From positions 1-64,000 of the forward strand of contig JAAYNA010000111.1 of the NCBI GenBank assembly GCA_012521105.1: a stretch of 64,000 nucleotides of DNA. The letters run 5' to 3'. Position 1 is the first letter of the stretch. Each line of letters starts with the position of its first letter. The stretch is from Clostridiaceae bacterium. Its GTDB lineage: Bacteria > Bacillota > Clostridia > DSM-8532. Shown piece by piece: positions 10,499 through 19,176 of this stretch. The notes beneath the pieces were generated by a model. The model had not been told where the DNA came from. It did not search any database and saw only the letters and a list, made by a program, of their open reading frames with translations. A program made the translations under genes and the position numbers.

Positions 10499-10894
10499 AT
10501 GGATTATTATGACTTGGTAAAAAAAGCAATGAAAGCAAAAGAGAATGCCTACGCCCCATATTCAGGCTTTCGTGTCGGAGCTTGTGTTAAGACACAGGAT
10601 GGCAGAATTTATACCGGCTGCAATATTGAAAATTCATCCTTCGGTGCAACCATCTGTGCAGAGCGTACAGCAATAGTAAAGGCTATATCCGAGGGAGAAA
10701 CCAAAATAAGTGCAATTGCAATTACCAGTGACAGTGATGGATTAACATACCCATGCGGAATTTGCCGTCAGGTTATATCTGAATTTAGAAGCGATAATAC
10801 AAAAATTATTTGCAGCAATAAAAAAGGGGAATATAAAATATATGAGATAAATGATATTTTACCGCATGCTTTTACTAAGGAAGACATGGGATAA
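10499..10894 (+). CDS. cdd: Cytidine deaminase
   Basis: Small tetrameric zinc enzyme of pyrimidine salvage that deaminates cytidine and deoxycytidine. The zinc and proton-shuttle motif CAERTA is near residue 53 and the second zinc motif PCGICRQ near residue 87; the substrate-binding NIEN is near residue 42. The 131-residue length is standard for the homotetramer type. It is directly upstream of era, a neighbour pair common in Firmicutes. Confidence 0.96.
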   Translation: MDYYDLVKKAMKAKENAYAPYSGFRVGACVKTQDGRIYTGCNIENSSFGATICAERTAIVKAISEGETKISAIAITSDSDGLTYPCGICRQVISEFRSDNTKIICSNKKGEYKIYEINDILPHAFTKEDMG

Positions 10895-10952
10895 CCAAAA
10901 AACCTCCTGGAGAAAATGGCTGTGTAAAAAAGGGGTATGAAAGGAGCTAAAT

Positions 10953-11843
10953 ATGGCTTTTCGTTCGGGATTTGTAACTATTATTGGAAGACCTAATGTT
11001 GGTAAATCGACACTATTAAATCTGTTGACCGGTGAAAAAATTGCGATCATTTCCAATAAGCCTCAAACAACGAGGAATACAATAAGAACAATTGTTACCA
11101 CCGAAGATTACCAGGTGGTTTTTATTGATACGCCGGGAATACACCGCCCAAAAAACAAATTGGGTGATTACATGCATAAGTCAGCGGTATCAACCCTTGA
11201 TGATGTTGATGTAATTCTGTATATTGTTGAGGCCACCGACAAAACCATTGGGCAGGGTGATATGAGAATAATAGAACTGTTAAAAAAATCAGAAACACCG
11301 GTTATCCTGCTGATTAATAAAATAGATCTGGTAGATAAGCGCAACATATTGCCGCTTATTGATGAATACAGCAAGGCGATGAACTTTGAACATATTATAC
11401 CGATAAGTGCCCTTGATGCGGAAACAAAGGAATTGGTACTGGATGAAACAGTAAAACTGCTTCCTGAAGGCCCTGCCTTTTTCCCTGAAGATATGCTGAC
11501 CGATCAGCAGGAAAGAGTATTAGTTCAGGAGATAATTCGGGAGAAAATACTACATCTTATCAGTGATGAAATTCCTCATGGAGTAGGTGTTGAAGTCATA
11601 CTTTTTAAAGAAAAACCCGAAAAAGAATTAATTGAGATTCACGCCAATATTTATTGTGAAAAGGAAAGCCATAAGGGAATTATTATTGGAAAAAACGGGG
11701 ATATGCTCAAAAAAATTGGTACTTATGCAAGGCAGGACGCTGAAAAACTGCTTGGTTCAAAAATATTTTTAAAGCTCTGGGTGAAAACCAGGGAGGATTG
11801 GCGGAACAGTGATTACGTACTAAGGGAGCTTGGGTACAAGTAA
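10953..11843 (+). CDS. era: Ribosome assembly GTPase Era
   Basis: GTPase that binds the 3' end of 16S rRNA during small-subunit maturation. The G domain shows GRPNVGKST (G1, about residue 11), DTPG (G3, about 59) and NKID (G4, about 121). The C-terminal KH domain contains GKNGDMLKKIG near residue 247. The 296-residue length is typical. An AAAGGAG site lies 7 bases before ATG. Confidence 0.97.
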   Translation: MAFRSGFVTIIGRPNVGKSTLLNLLTGEKIAIISNKPQTTRNTIRTIVTTEDYQVVFIDTPGIHRPKNKLGDYMHKSAVSTLDDVDVILYIVEATDKTIGQGDMRIIELLKKSETPVILLINKIDLVDKRNILPLIDEYSKAMNFEHIIPISALDAETKELVLDETVKLLPEGPAFFPEDMLTDQQERVLVQEIIREKILHLISDEIPHGVGVEVILFKEKPEKELIEIHANIYCEKESHKGIIIGKNGDMLKKIGTYARQDAEKLLGSKIFLKLWVKTREDWRNSDYVLRELGYK

Positions 11844-11934
11844 GAAATTTTTGAAATTTAAGTTTTCACCCCTTGTATTAAAGCGTAATGCAATGATATA
11901 CTTTAAATAAGCGCAAACATTATCAGGATATACG

Positions 11935-11957
11935 AGCGTCTCTGCTTGTGAGACGCT
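11935..11957 (+). terminator. Weak stem-loop after era
   Basis: AGCGTCTC (11935-11942) and GAGACGCT (11950-11957) form an 8-bp perfect stem with a 7-base loop, followed only by TATTTG. It could be a weak terminator of the cdd-era transcript or a leader structure of the next gene. Confidence 0.4.
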
Positions 11958-11998
11958 TATTTGCTGTAAAAAAACTGCACCAGTACGGGAGAAGACAA

Positions 11999-13483
11999 AT
12001 GAATAAAATTGGATTTGATAATGACAAATACATTTTCCTTCAATCTCAGAAAATTCTAGAACGAATCAAGCTTTTCGGGGGTAAGCTTTATCTTGAATTT
12101 GGGGGCAAGCTGTTTGATGATTATCATGCTTCCAGAGTGCTGCCCGGATTTAAACCCGACAGCAAGGTTAAAATGCTGTTGCAGCTGAAAAATAAGGCAG
12201 AAATTATTATAACAATCAATGCCGATGATATAGAAAAAAATAAGCGCAGGGGAGATCTGGGCATAACATATGATCTCGATGTATTGCGTTTGATTGATGC
12301 CTTCAGGGATATCGGACTTTACGTTGGCAGTGTTGTAATAACACATTACCGTTCCCAGGCAACTGCCGATTTATTCCAAAAGCGCCTTGAAGCTCTTGGT
12401 ATCAAAGTTTACAGGCATTATCCCATTCCCGATTACCCGTCGAACATACCACTTATTGTAAGCGATGACGGATTTGGCAAAAATGATTACATTGAAACCA
12501 TTCGTTCCCTAGTGGTTGTTACTGCTCCCGGACCTGGAAGCGGGAAAATGGCAACTTGTCTTTCCCAGCTTTACCATGAATACAAACGCGGTATCCGGGC
12601 AGGGTATGCAAAGTTTGAAACATTTCCAATATGGAATCTTCCCTTGAAACATCCGGTTAACCTTGCCTATGAGGCTGCTACAACCGACCTGGATGATGTT
12701 AATATGATTGATCCTTTCCACCTTGAAGCATACGGTGTAACATCGGTGAACTATAACAGAGACATAGAGATATTCCCTGTATTGAATGCCATGTTTGAAA
12801 AAATAGCGGGTAAATCGCCATATAAAAGCCCTACAGATATGAGTGTCAATATGGCGGGGTACTGTATTACCGATGATGAGGCAGTATGCAGGGCGTCCGA
12901 GCAGGAAATAATACGGCGGTATTATAATACACGTTGCTCATTACGTCAGGGCATGTCAGAACGGGAAGAAGTGTATAAGCTGGAGTTATTAATGAACCAG
13001 TTGGGAATTTCATCAAAAGACAGGCCGGTTGTTGATGCTGCGTTAAAACGAGCAGAGGCTACCGGTGGTCCTGCAGTAGCCCTTCAACTGAACGATGGCA
13101 GGATAATTACCGGGAAGACATCGGATTTACTGGGAGCATCTGCTGCACTTCTATTGAATGCATTGAAAGAACTGGGAGGCATTCAGCACGAAATTCACCT
13201 TATATCTCCTATTATTATTGAACCAATACAGGTATTGAAAACCAGGCATATGGGAAACCAAAACCCCAGGCTACATACTGATGAAGTATTAATAGCCTTA
13301 TCCATTTGCGCGGCTACAAACCCGACAGCGGCGCTTGCAATGCAGCAGCTGCCAAAGCTTAAAGGATGTGAGGCTCATTCAACAGTAATATTATCCAGGG
13401 TGGATGAGAATGTATTTCAAAAACTAGGTGTTAACATAACGTGTGAACCTCAGTATCAGACTAAAAAACTTTATCATAGATAA
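11999..13483 (+). CDS. DUF1846 family protein
   Basis: A 494-residue conserved protein of the DUF1846 family, widespread in Firmicutes and without a settled function known to me. It contains a glycine-rich loop GPGSGKM near residue 183, reminiscent of a P-loop but not a classic Walker A; no membrane segment or signal peptide is visible. The longest frame opens at 11948, inside the stem-loop region. ATG 11999 is 6 bases after GGGAGA and gives the family's usual length. No functional link to the neighbouring era and recO genes is evident. Confidence 0.85.
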   Translation: MNKIGFDNDKYIFLQSQKILERIKLFGGKLYLEFGGKLFDDYHASRVLPGFKPDSKVKMLLQLKNKAEIIITINADDIEKNKRRGDLGITYDLDVLRLIDAFRDIGLYVGSVVITHYRSQATADLFQKRLEALGIKVYRHYPIPDYPSNIPLIVSDDGFGKNDYIETIRSLVVVTAPGPGSGKMATCLSQLYHEYKRGIRAGYAKFETFPIWNLPLKHPVNLAYEAATTDLDDVNMIDPFHLEAYGVTSVNYNRDIEIFPVLNAMFEKIAGKSPYKSPTDMSVNMAGYCITDDEAVCRASEQEIIRRYYNTRCSLRQGMSEREEVYKLELLMNQLGISSKDRPVVDAALKRAEATGGPAVALQLNDGRIITGKTSDLLGASAALLLNALKELGGIQHEIHLISPIIIEPIQVLKTRHMGNQNPRLHTDEVLIALSICAATNPTAALAMQQLPKLKGCEAHSTVILSRVDENVFQKLGVNITCEPQYQTKKLYHR

Positions 13484-13639
13484 AAGCAATGATGGTGTGA
13501 ACCCTCAACAAACCATTATGCCCTGACTATATGGCTTTTGACTATTTATTACATATGGATTTGGCTTGAATTGGTATACATAAACCAAATGACGGGGCGA
13601 AAAATACATATATAGTATCTATTTGTTGAGGGGGATAAT

Positions 13640-13828
13640 ATGTTGAAAGATATAGCATGGCAAATGTTTAAAAAAACAGGTAATATAGAGTATTTTTTGC
13701 AGTATAAAAGTTTAGACAGGAAAAAATCGGATTTCAATACATTCAATACAGAGGCAGCTTCCGATATTGTTTTGGATGGTGAAAAATGTCGTATGTCAAA
13801 ACCAGAGGAATGGTTGTCCGGGAAGTAA
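13640..13828 (+). CDS. yqzL: YqzL family small protein
   Basis: A 62-residue protein whose first 25 residues (MLKDIAWQMFKKTGNIEYFL) match the small YqzL family found just upstream of recO in Bacilli and Clostridia. The function is unknown. A strong GAGGGGGA site precedes ATG. The C-terminal half is longer than in YqzL proteins I recall and overlaps recO by 43 bases in another frame, which suggests translational coupling. Confidence 0.75.
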   Translation: MLKDIAWQMFKKTGNIEYFLQYKSLDRKKSDFNTFNTEAASDIVLDGEKCRMSKPEEWLSGK

Positions 13829-14541
13829 AGGTTGGGGATTATGATAAGATTCTTACGGTAGTTACCGAGGATTTAGGAAAAATTTCGGTTTCGGCAAGAG
13901 GGGTTAGACGCAGCGGTAATCGTTACTCTGCCGGAACTCAGATTTTTTCATACTGTGATTGGGTTCTATACAGGGGAAAAAATACATATATATTGAATTC
14001 TTGTGAGATTATCAACTCTTTCTATGAAATAAGGCAGGATATGACTATGTTAACATATGCCGCTCATATGCTGCAGCTGTTTCATGACACTACATACGAG
14101 AATCAGCCTGCAAAAGACAGGCTGACGGTTTTGATATACGCACTGAAAAATCTTTTACAGGACAATAGAACCCCTTCTCTTATTACCCGTGTTTTTGCAT
14201 TAAAAACTGTTCAGTTGATGGGCTTTGTACCTTTTCTTTCGGGCTGCTGTTTATGTGGTACCAGGGAAATAGATGATATTTATTTTAGTTTTGATCGCTG
14301 TGGATTTGTTTGTGAAAAATGCAATACAGGACTTAAAAATGTTATCCAGGTAAAAGCAGGTACTGCAAAAGCCTTGATTTATGTGCTATGTGCAGAACCA
14401 CGTAAAGCATTTGGATTCGAACTTTCACCCGATGTTTTGAAAAATTTCACAGAAATTGTTGACCGATATGTTGACGACAGATTAGAGAAAAAGTACAGCA
14501 AAATGAATTTTTTCCAGGAAGTGCAGGAGAACAGCAGATAG
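13786..14541 (+). CDS. recO: DNA repair protein RecO
   Basis: Recombination mediator that works with RecF and RecR to load RecA on gapped DNA. An N-terminal OB fold (about 1-80) includes the conserved RGMVVREV start and LGKISVSARGVR. The helical C-terminal domain carries a zinc-finger-like CxxC pair, CCLCG near residue 155 and CEKC near residue 179. The 251 residues are normal. It lies directly after yqzL, an arrangement conserved in Firmicutes. Confidence 0.95.
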   Translation: MSYVKTRGMVVREVKVGDYDKILTVVTEDLGKISVSARGVRRSGNRYSAGTQIFSYCDWVLYRGKNTYILNSCEIINSFYEIRQDMTMLTYAAHMLQLFHDTTYENQPAKDRLTVLIYALKNLLQDNRTPSLITRVFALKTVQLMGFVPFLSGCCLCGTREIDDIYFSFDRCGFVCEKCNTGLKNVIQVKAGTAKALIYVLCAEPRKAFGFELSPDVLKNFTEIVDRYVDDRLEKKYSKMNFFQEVQENSR

Positions 14542-14726
14542 CGTAAGTTATTTGAAATACTCTATAAACTATGAAAAGAAGTTGTTTTTTACAGGTACTG
14601 TGCATCTCCCGAATCAAACGCTTCCTTTGCAAGAACTGTGTTATTCAGCTGGGGAAGCCGAAACTTGCAAAAATACCAGGAAAAAATCCTGCAATAAATT
14701 GACATTGTCACAAAAGAAACAGGCAC

Positions 14727-14755
14727 TTGTATTAAATATTTGTTTATGTTAAAAT
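14727..14755 (+). promoter_or_regulatory. Candidate secG promoter
   Basis: TTGTAT at 14727-14732 and TAAAAT at 14750-14755 with a 17-base spacer, 47 bases before the secG start. The -35 match is modest. Confidence 0.35.
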
Positions 14756-14801
14756 TAATAACGCTGGGTTTAAATGATACAGATTTAATGGAGGGTTAAT
14801 A

Positions 14802-15035
14802 ATGGAGATTATTGTCAATATTTTGCATATAATAATTTCAATTGCAATAATTGCTATTGTTTTGTTGCAGTCCGGACGTTCTGCCGGTGTTAGTGGTGCT
14901 ATTGCTGGTGGCGCTGAAACCTTTTTTGGAAAGCACAAGGGTCGCACTATTGATGCAATGTTAAGTAAATACACAAAATTTGCAGTAGTATTATTTCTAT
15001 TAACATCCATTATTTTAACATTGTTATTGAAATAA
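14802..15035 (+). CDS. secG: Preprotein translocase subunit SecG
   Basis: Small integral membrane subunit of the SecYEG channel. The 77-residue chain has two hydrophobic helices (about 3-22 and 53-75) joined by a Gly-rich loop with the typical GAIAGGAETFFGK segment. A GGAGG site stands before ATG. In many Firmicutes secG is followed by rnr and smpB; here uvrB follows after 144 bases. Confidence 0.93.
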   Translation: MEIIVNILHIIISIAIIAIVLLQSGRSAGVSGAIAGGAETFFGKHKGRTIDAMLSKYTKFAVVLFLLTSIILTLLLK

Positions 15036-15179
15036 AATCTTGTAATTTATGCAATATGAGAAACGCGGTCAGGACTGTGCATGCTTTTTGGTATGTATGG
15101 TCTTTTTGTTTATTAGCGCCTTGAAATTTCCTGCATAATCAAAACATTTAAAAATCAATGAAAGAAAAGAAGGTCAAAT

Positions 15180-17165
15180 ATGCCTGAATTCAGAATAAAA
15201 TCCGATTATAAGCCTTCGGGAGATCAACCCGGAGCAATAGATAAACTGGTAGATTCAATTAATAGAGGGAATACCCATCAAACCCTTCTTGGTGTTACAG
15301 GATCGGGTAAGACCTTTACAATAGCTAATGTAATAGAAAGAGTGCAAAAACCAACGCTGGTAATTGCCCATAACAAAACTCTTGCCGCACAGCTGTGCTC
15401 AGAATTCCGTGAGTTTTTTCCCGATAATGCGGTGGAGTATTTTGTAAGCTATTATGATTACTATCAGCCCGAAGCATATGTTCCTGCTACCGACACTTAT
15501 ATTGAAAAAGACTCCTCAATAAATGATGAAATTGATAATTTAAGGCACTCGGCAACGGCGGCATTATTTGAAAGAAGAGATGTTATTATTGTTGCCAGTG
15601 TTTCATGTATATATGGCCTTGGTGACCCCGAAGATTACACCGATTTAATGGTATCTTTAAGACCAGGTATGCAAAAGGACAGGGATGAAGTTATAAAAGA
15701 GCTTGTAGACATTCAATATACACGTAATGAAATTGATTTCAGAAGAGGGACATTCAGAGTAAAAGGGGATGTATTGGATATTTACCCCGCTTCATCCTCG
15801 GGTACAATAATAAGAGTGGAGTTTTTTGGAGATGAGATAGACAGGCTTACCGAAGTGGACCCTCTTACAGGTGAAATTATAGGAACACGAACATATTTCG
15901 CTGTATTTCCCGCATCCCACTATGCTACCACGAGGGCAAAGATGGAGGTTGCAATTAAATCGATAGAACAGGAACTGGAAGAAAGGTTGAAATATTTCAG
16001 GGAGAATAACAAGCTTCTGGAAGCCCAGAGATTGGAGCAAAGGACCAGGTATGATCTGGAAATGATGCGTGAGATAGGTTTTTGCTCAGGGATAGAAAAC
16101 TACTCCCGCCACATTAGTGGCAGAAAACCTGGAAGCGCACCATATACCCTTCTTGATTATTTTCCGAAGGATTTTCTTGTAGTAATTGACGAGTCCCATG
16201 TAACCGTTCCACAGATTGGCGCAATGTATAATGGGGACCGGTCAAGGAAAGAAACCCTGGTGGAATATGGATTCCGACTTCCGTCAGCTTTCGACAACAG
16301 GCCTCTTATGTTTTCAGAGTTTGAACAAAAGATTAATCAGGTTATTTATGTAAGTGCAACACCGGGAAAATACGAAAAAGAAAAATCTGCAGTTATTGTT
16401 GAACAGATTATCAGGCCAACAGGACTGGTTGATCCTGAAGTTGTTGTAAAACCGGTTAAGGGCCAGGTTGACGATTTAATGGAAGAAATCAGAATCAGGG
16501 TTGAGCGGAATGAGCGGGTTCTGGTAACTACTCTTACAAAAAGGATGGCAGAGGACTTGACCCAGTATCTTTCGGATGTTGGAATAAAAGTACGTTACCT
16601 TCATTCGGATATCGATACCATTGAGCGCATGGAAATAATAAGGGATTTACGGTTGGGTGAATTTGATGTTCTGGTTGGAATTAATCTTCTCAGAGAAGGT
16701 CTTGATTTGCCTGAAGTCTCGCTTGTTGCAATCCTTGATGCCGACAAGGAGGGCTTTTTACGCTCTGAAACTTCCCTGATACAAACCATTGGAAGAGCTG
16801 CAAGAAATGTAAACGGGAAGGTTATTATGTATGCTGAATCTGTAACAAATTCAATGGAAAAGGCCATCAGTGAAACCAACAGAAGAAGGCATATTCAGAT
16901 GGAATACAACAAAAAAATGGGAATTACACCAAGAACAATTCAAAAAAGCATACATGATACCCTTGAAACCTTAAAGGTTGCTGAAGATGAAAAAGAATTT
17001 ATTATTGATCATGATAATATTCCTGTAGAAAAAATGATAGAAGAGCTGACAGCTGAGATGAGGGCTGCTGCAAAAGAGTTGGAGTTTGAAAAAGCTGCAA
17101 TGCTGAGAGATCGGATTAATGATTTAAAGAAAAAACTTAATGAAGAAAAAACAGTTAAATTTTAG
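15180..17165 (+). CDS. uvrB: UvrABC excinuclease subunit B
   Basis: DNA damage verification helicase of nucleotide excision repair. Walker A GVTGSGKT near residue 39, the tyrosine-rich beta-hairpin [10 protein letters not shown] near residue 93 that inserts between strands, DESH near residue 338, helicase motif QTIGRAARN near residue 537, and a C-terminal UVR domain (about 620-655) that contacts UvrC. The 661-residue length is standard. An AGAAAAGAAGG site precedes ATG. I found no LexA-type dyad in the 144 bases upstream. Confidence 0.97.
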   Translation: MPEFRIKSDYKPSGDQPGAIDKLVDSINRGNTHQTLLGVTGSGKTFTIANVIERVQKPTLVIAHNKTLAAQLCSEFREFFPDNAVEYFVSYYDYYQPEAYVPATDTYIEKDSSINDEIDNLRHSATAALFERRDVIIVASVSCIYGLGDPEDYTDLMVSLRPGMQKDRDEVIKELVDIQYTRNEIDFRRGTFRVKGDVLDIYPASSSGTIIRVEFFGDEIDRLTEVDPLTGEIIGTRTYFAVFPASHYATTRAKMEVAIKSIEQELEERLKYFRENNKLLEAQRLEQRTRYDLEMMREIGFCSGIENYSRHISGRKPGSAPYTLLDYFPKDFLVVIDESHVTVPQIGAMYNGDRSRKETLVEYGFRLPSAFDNRPLMFSEFEQKINQVIYVSATPGKYEKEKSAVIVEQIIRPTGLVDPEVVVKPVKGQVDDLMEEIRIRVERNERVLVTTLTKRMAEDLTQYLSDVGIKVRYLHSDIDTIERMEIIRDLRLGEFDVLVGINLLREGLDLPEVSLVAILDADKEGFLRSETSLIQTIGRAARNVNGKVIMYAESVTNSMEKAISETNRRRHIQMEYNKKMGITPRTIQKSIHDTLETLKVAEDEKEFIIDHDNIPVEKMIEELTAEMRAAAKELEFEKAAMLRDRINDLKKKLNEEKTVKF

Positions 17166-17209
17166 TATTCACCAGGCATGCAAACACATAAAAATGACAG
17201 GAGAGAAAA

Positions 17210-17330
17210 ATGAGAATTTCTTTACTTCAGGATACATTCACAGTTCATGGCTTGATTTTTAAGTAATGAACGCATTGAGTTTGTAAACGATATAGCGCAC
17301 AGAATAGAAGAAAGTGTTACCTTAATTTAA
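17210..17330 (+). pseudogene. Frameshifted mini-ORF, unknown
   Basis: An ATG at 17210 with a good AGGAGAG site opens an 18-codon frame (MRISLLQDTFTVHG...) that stops at 17266 just after a run of five T. Removing one T would fuse it to the frame ending at 17330 (...SNERIEFVNDIAHRI...), giving 39 residues. I do not recognise it. It may be the relic of a small gene, or chance. Confidence 0.3.
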
Positions 17331-17445
17331 CAATATTCTGCGTTTTTTGAATATAGATTTATCAAGTGTTAAAGTTGCTATAATTTGACAGGTCATATTT
17401 AGAAAACATTAACTTTATAAGTAGCATTGGGTAATTGTATGTTAA

Positions 17446-17572
17446 GGCCCCCTTAGGAGGTTGGACAAATTGTATAAAAATGTAATACAATTTGTTAAGG
17501 GGGAATGGCATGTGAGCAAAAAACTAAAAATGTATTAGAAAAAGCAAGCTAGTGTCAAATTTTTAAGGGGCC
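17446..17572. mobile_element. Remnant of an insertion sequence, IS3/IS150-like ends
   Basis: GGCCCCCTTA at 17446-17455 and TAAGGGGCC at 17564-17572 are near-perfect inverted repeats bounding 127 bases. The left end continues as GGAGGTTGGACAAA and the inverted right end as AAAATTTGACAC, both reminiscent of IS150-type ends (assignment by pattern memory only). Inside are a second dyad (ACAAATTGTAT 17465-17475, ATACAATTTGT 17485-17495) flanked by CCCCCTTA/TAAGGGGG, and a 15-codon frame from ATG 17505. No transposase remains and no clear target duplication is visible. Confidence 0.45.
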
Positions 17573-17606
17573 AAAGCATTGTAAAGATATACAGGAAGGT
17601 AAAATA

Positions 17607-18326
17607 ATGATACAAAATGTTTCTTTATCATGGGAAGGTTTTCTTACAAAGGAAATAATTGAAATGTTAAAAAATATAGAAGAGAAAATTGGTGAAAATT
17701 ACACGCCTTCAAAAGACAAAATTTTGAGGTTTTTATCTACTGACTTAGACAGTATGAAGGTATGTATATTAGGACAAGACGTATATTACCAGCCAAACGT
17801 TGCAACTGGTAGGTCATTTGAAGTGGGTGGATTAAATAGTTGGAGTACTCCATTTACTCAAGTTTCATTAAAAAACATTATTAGATTAATACATAAAAAC
17901 TATAACAATATTACTAACTATGAAGATATTAAAAAATTTTCTGAAATAGTCAAAGAAATTGAAGCAAACAAGTTTCCTATTCTTCCTCCTAATGAGTATT
18001 TTTCTTCATTAGAGCAACAAGGGGTACTATTTCTTAATTCATATTTTACATGTGAGATAGGAAAACCTAATAGCCACAGAAATATATGGTTGCAGTTTTC
18101 AATAAAACTATTAGATTATATTTCTAATAGAAAATCTGATTTAATATGGTTTCTTTGGGGTAATGAAGCAATTTCGAAAAAGCAGTATATTACTAATGGG
18201 AAATTTTACGAGAGCCGTCACCCTATGCTATGTTCAAAACAATATCCAAACGATTTTTTAAAATCGAATTGTTTTAAAGATACTATGAATATAATTAATT
18301 GGTTAGGACTACCATCGAGATGTTAG
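17607..18326 (+). CDS. Divergent family 1-like uracil-DNA glycosylase
   Basis: Predicted to excise uracil from DNA. At 239 residues it fits the family. Recognisable blocks are GQDVYY near residue 56 (canonical GQDPYH, catalytic Asp kept), GRSFEV with the uracil-stacking Phe, QGVLFLN with the base-recognition Asn, and SRHPMLCS in place of HPSPLS with the catalytic His kept. Pro to Val and His to Tyr in the water-activating loop, and the changed minor-groove loop, mark it as divergent. Codon use is clearly more AT-rich than in neighbours and an IS-like scar lies just upstream, which suggests horizontal acquisition. A decayed relative follows directly downstream. Confidence 0.8.
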   Translation: MIQNVSLSWEGFLTKEIIEMLKNIEEKIGENYTPSKDKILRFLSTDLDSMKVCILGQDVYYQPNVATGRSFEVGGLNSWSTPFTQVSLKNIIRLIHKNYNNITNYEDIKKFSEIVKEIEANKFPILPPNEYFSSLEQQGVLFLNSYFTCEIGKPNSHRNIWLQFSIKLLDYISNRKSDLIWFLWGNEAISKKQYITNGKFYESRHPMLCSKQYPNDFLKSNCFKDTMNIINWLGLPSRC

Positions 18327-18386
18327 TTTATATAAAGTACACACATAAAAAATATATCAGATATCATTAGTAGATGTTTTAGAGGA

Positions 18387-18958
18387 GTGTTATCATATAA
18401 TAATTATCACCATATCAGTCACGATCCATACCCTGAGAAGGGAATAGCAACCGGCAGGGCCTTTGAAGTTGGCGGTTTAAAGTCCTGGGAACAACCCTTC
18501 AGACAGGTTTCTCTCAAAAATATTATTCGATTGATTCATAAAAGCTATAATAATATAACAAGATATGAGGATATTCCTTCATTTACCGAAATAAAAAAAG
18601 AGATAAAAGCAGGCAGATTTCCCATACTTCCGTTGACAAGCTGTTCGTGTCGTGGGAAAAACAGGGTGTCCTGCTGTTGAATACATCTTTCAGCTGTACT
18701 CCAAATAGTCCTGAAAGCCATGCATTACTATGGCAGGATTTTTCCCGCCAGCTCATAGGATACATATCGGATAGATACGACCTTTATTGGTTTCTATGGG
18801 GAAAACACGCCTTAAGCATGAAACCGCTGATTAATAAGGGAAAGTTCTTCATATCAAGGCACCCAATGCTTTGCTCTTCCAAATATGACGATGATTTCCT
18901 GAAGTCAGACTGTTTTATTAAAACAAAACACATAATAAACTGGCTCCGAACAATTTAA
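18387..18958 (+). pseudogene. Truncated, frameshifted second uracil-DNA glycosylase
   Basis: Two overlapping frames together match the intact gene just upstream. Frame one (18387 to about 18632) carries HDPYP, GIATGRAFEVGG, VSLKNIIRLIHK and FPILP. The match then moves to another frame (about 18636-18958) with WEKQGVLLLNT, WFLWGKHALS and SRHPMLCSS. One lost base near 18630-18636 explains the switch. The first 45-50 residues found in the intact copy have no counterpart, and the LGQ before the catalytic Asp reads ISH. Base composition looks like the host's, so this may be the older resident copy. Confidence 0.8.
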
Positions 18959-19102
18959 TATATTTAAACGGTATACTAAAATACAAAACAATTTCTTCCG
19001 CTGTTTAATCGAATAATTTTGTAACGCTTCGGTTAATTTAAGAACATCGGCATTCAACATATAAATAAAATTTAATGCCATGGCTTAAATTACATCAGGG
19101 TG

Positions 19103-19145
19103 GTTCCGTACGTTTTCAGATAACATATAATAAACGTTTCGGAAC
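19103..19145 (+). repeat. Imperfect inverted repeat upstream of spoIVB
   Basis: GTTCCG (19103-19108) plus CGTTT (19111-19115) pair with AAACG (19132-19136) plus CGGAAC (19140-19145), with a small internal loop. No T run follows. It could be a leader hairpin or an operator; I could not place a sporulation promoter with confidence. Confidence 0.35.
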
Positions 19146-19176
19146 TGCGGGATGTACCTGAACTGGAGCGTGTGAT

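Noticed and set aside
14552-14752. Possible 66-residue ORF between recO and secG
   Set aside because: No ribosome binding site, no recognisable motif, low-complexity composition, and it runs through the probable secG promoter.
15036-15179. LexA/SOS box upstream of uvrB
   Set aside because: No GAAC-N4-GTTC-type dyad is present in this interval.
18620-18650. Programmed frameshift in the second glycosylase copy
   Set aside because: No slippery heptamer or downstream structure is visible, and the N-terminus is also missing, so simple decay is more likely.
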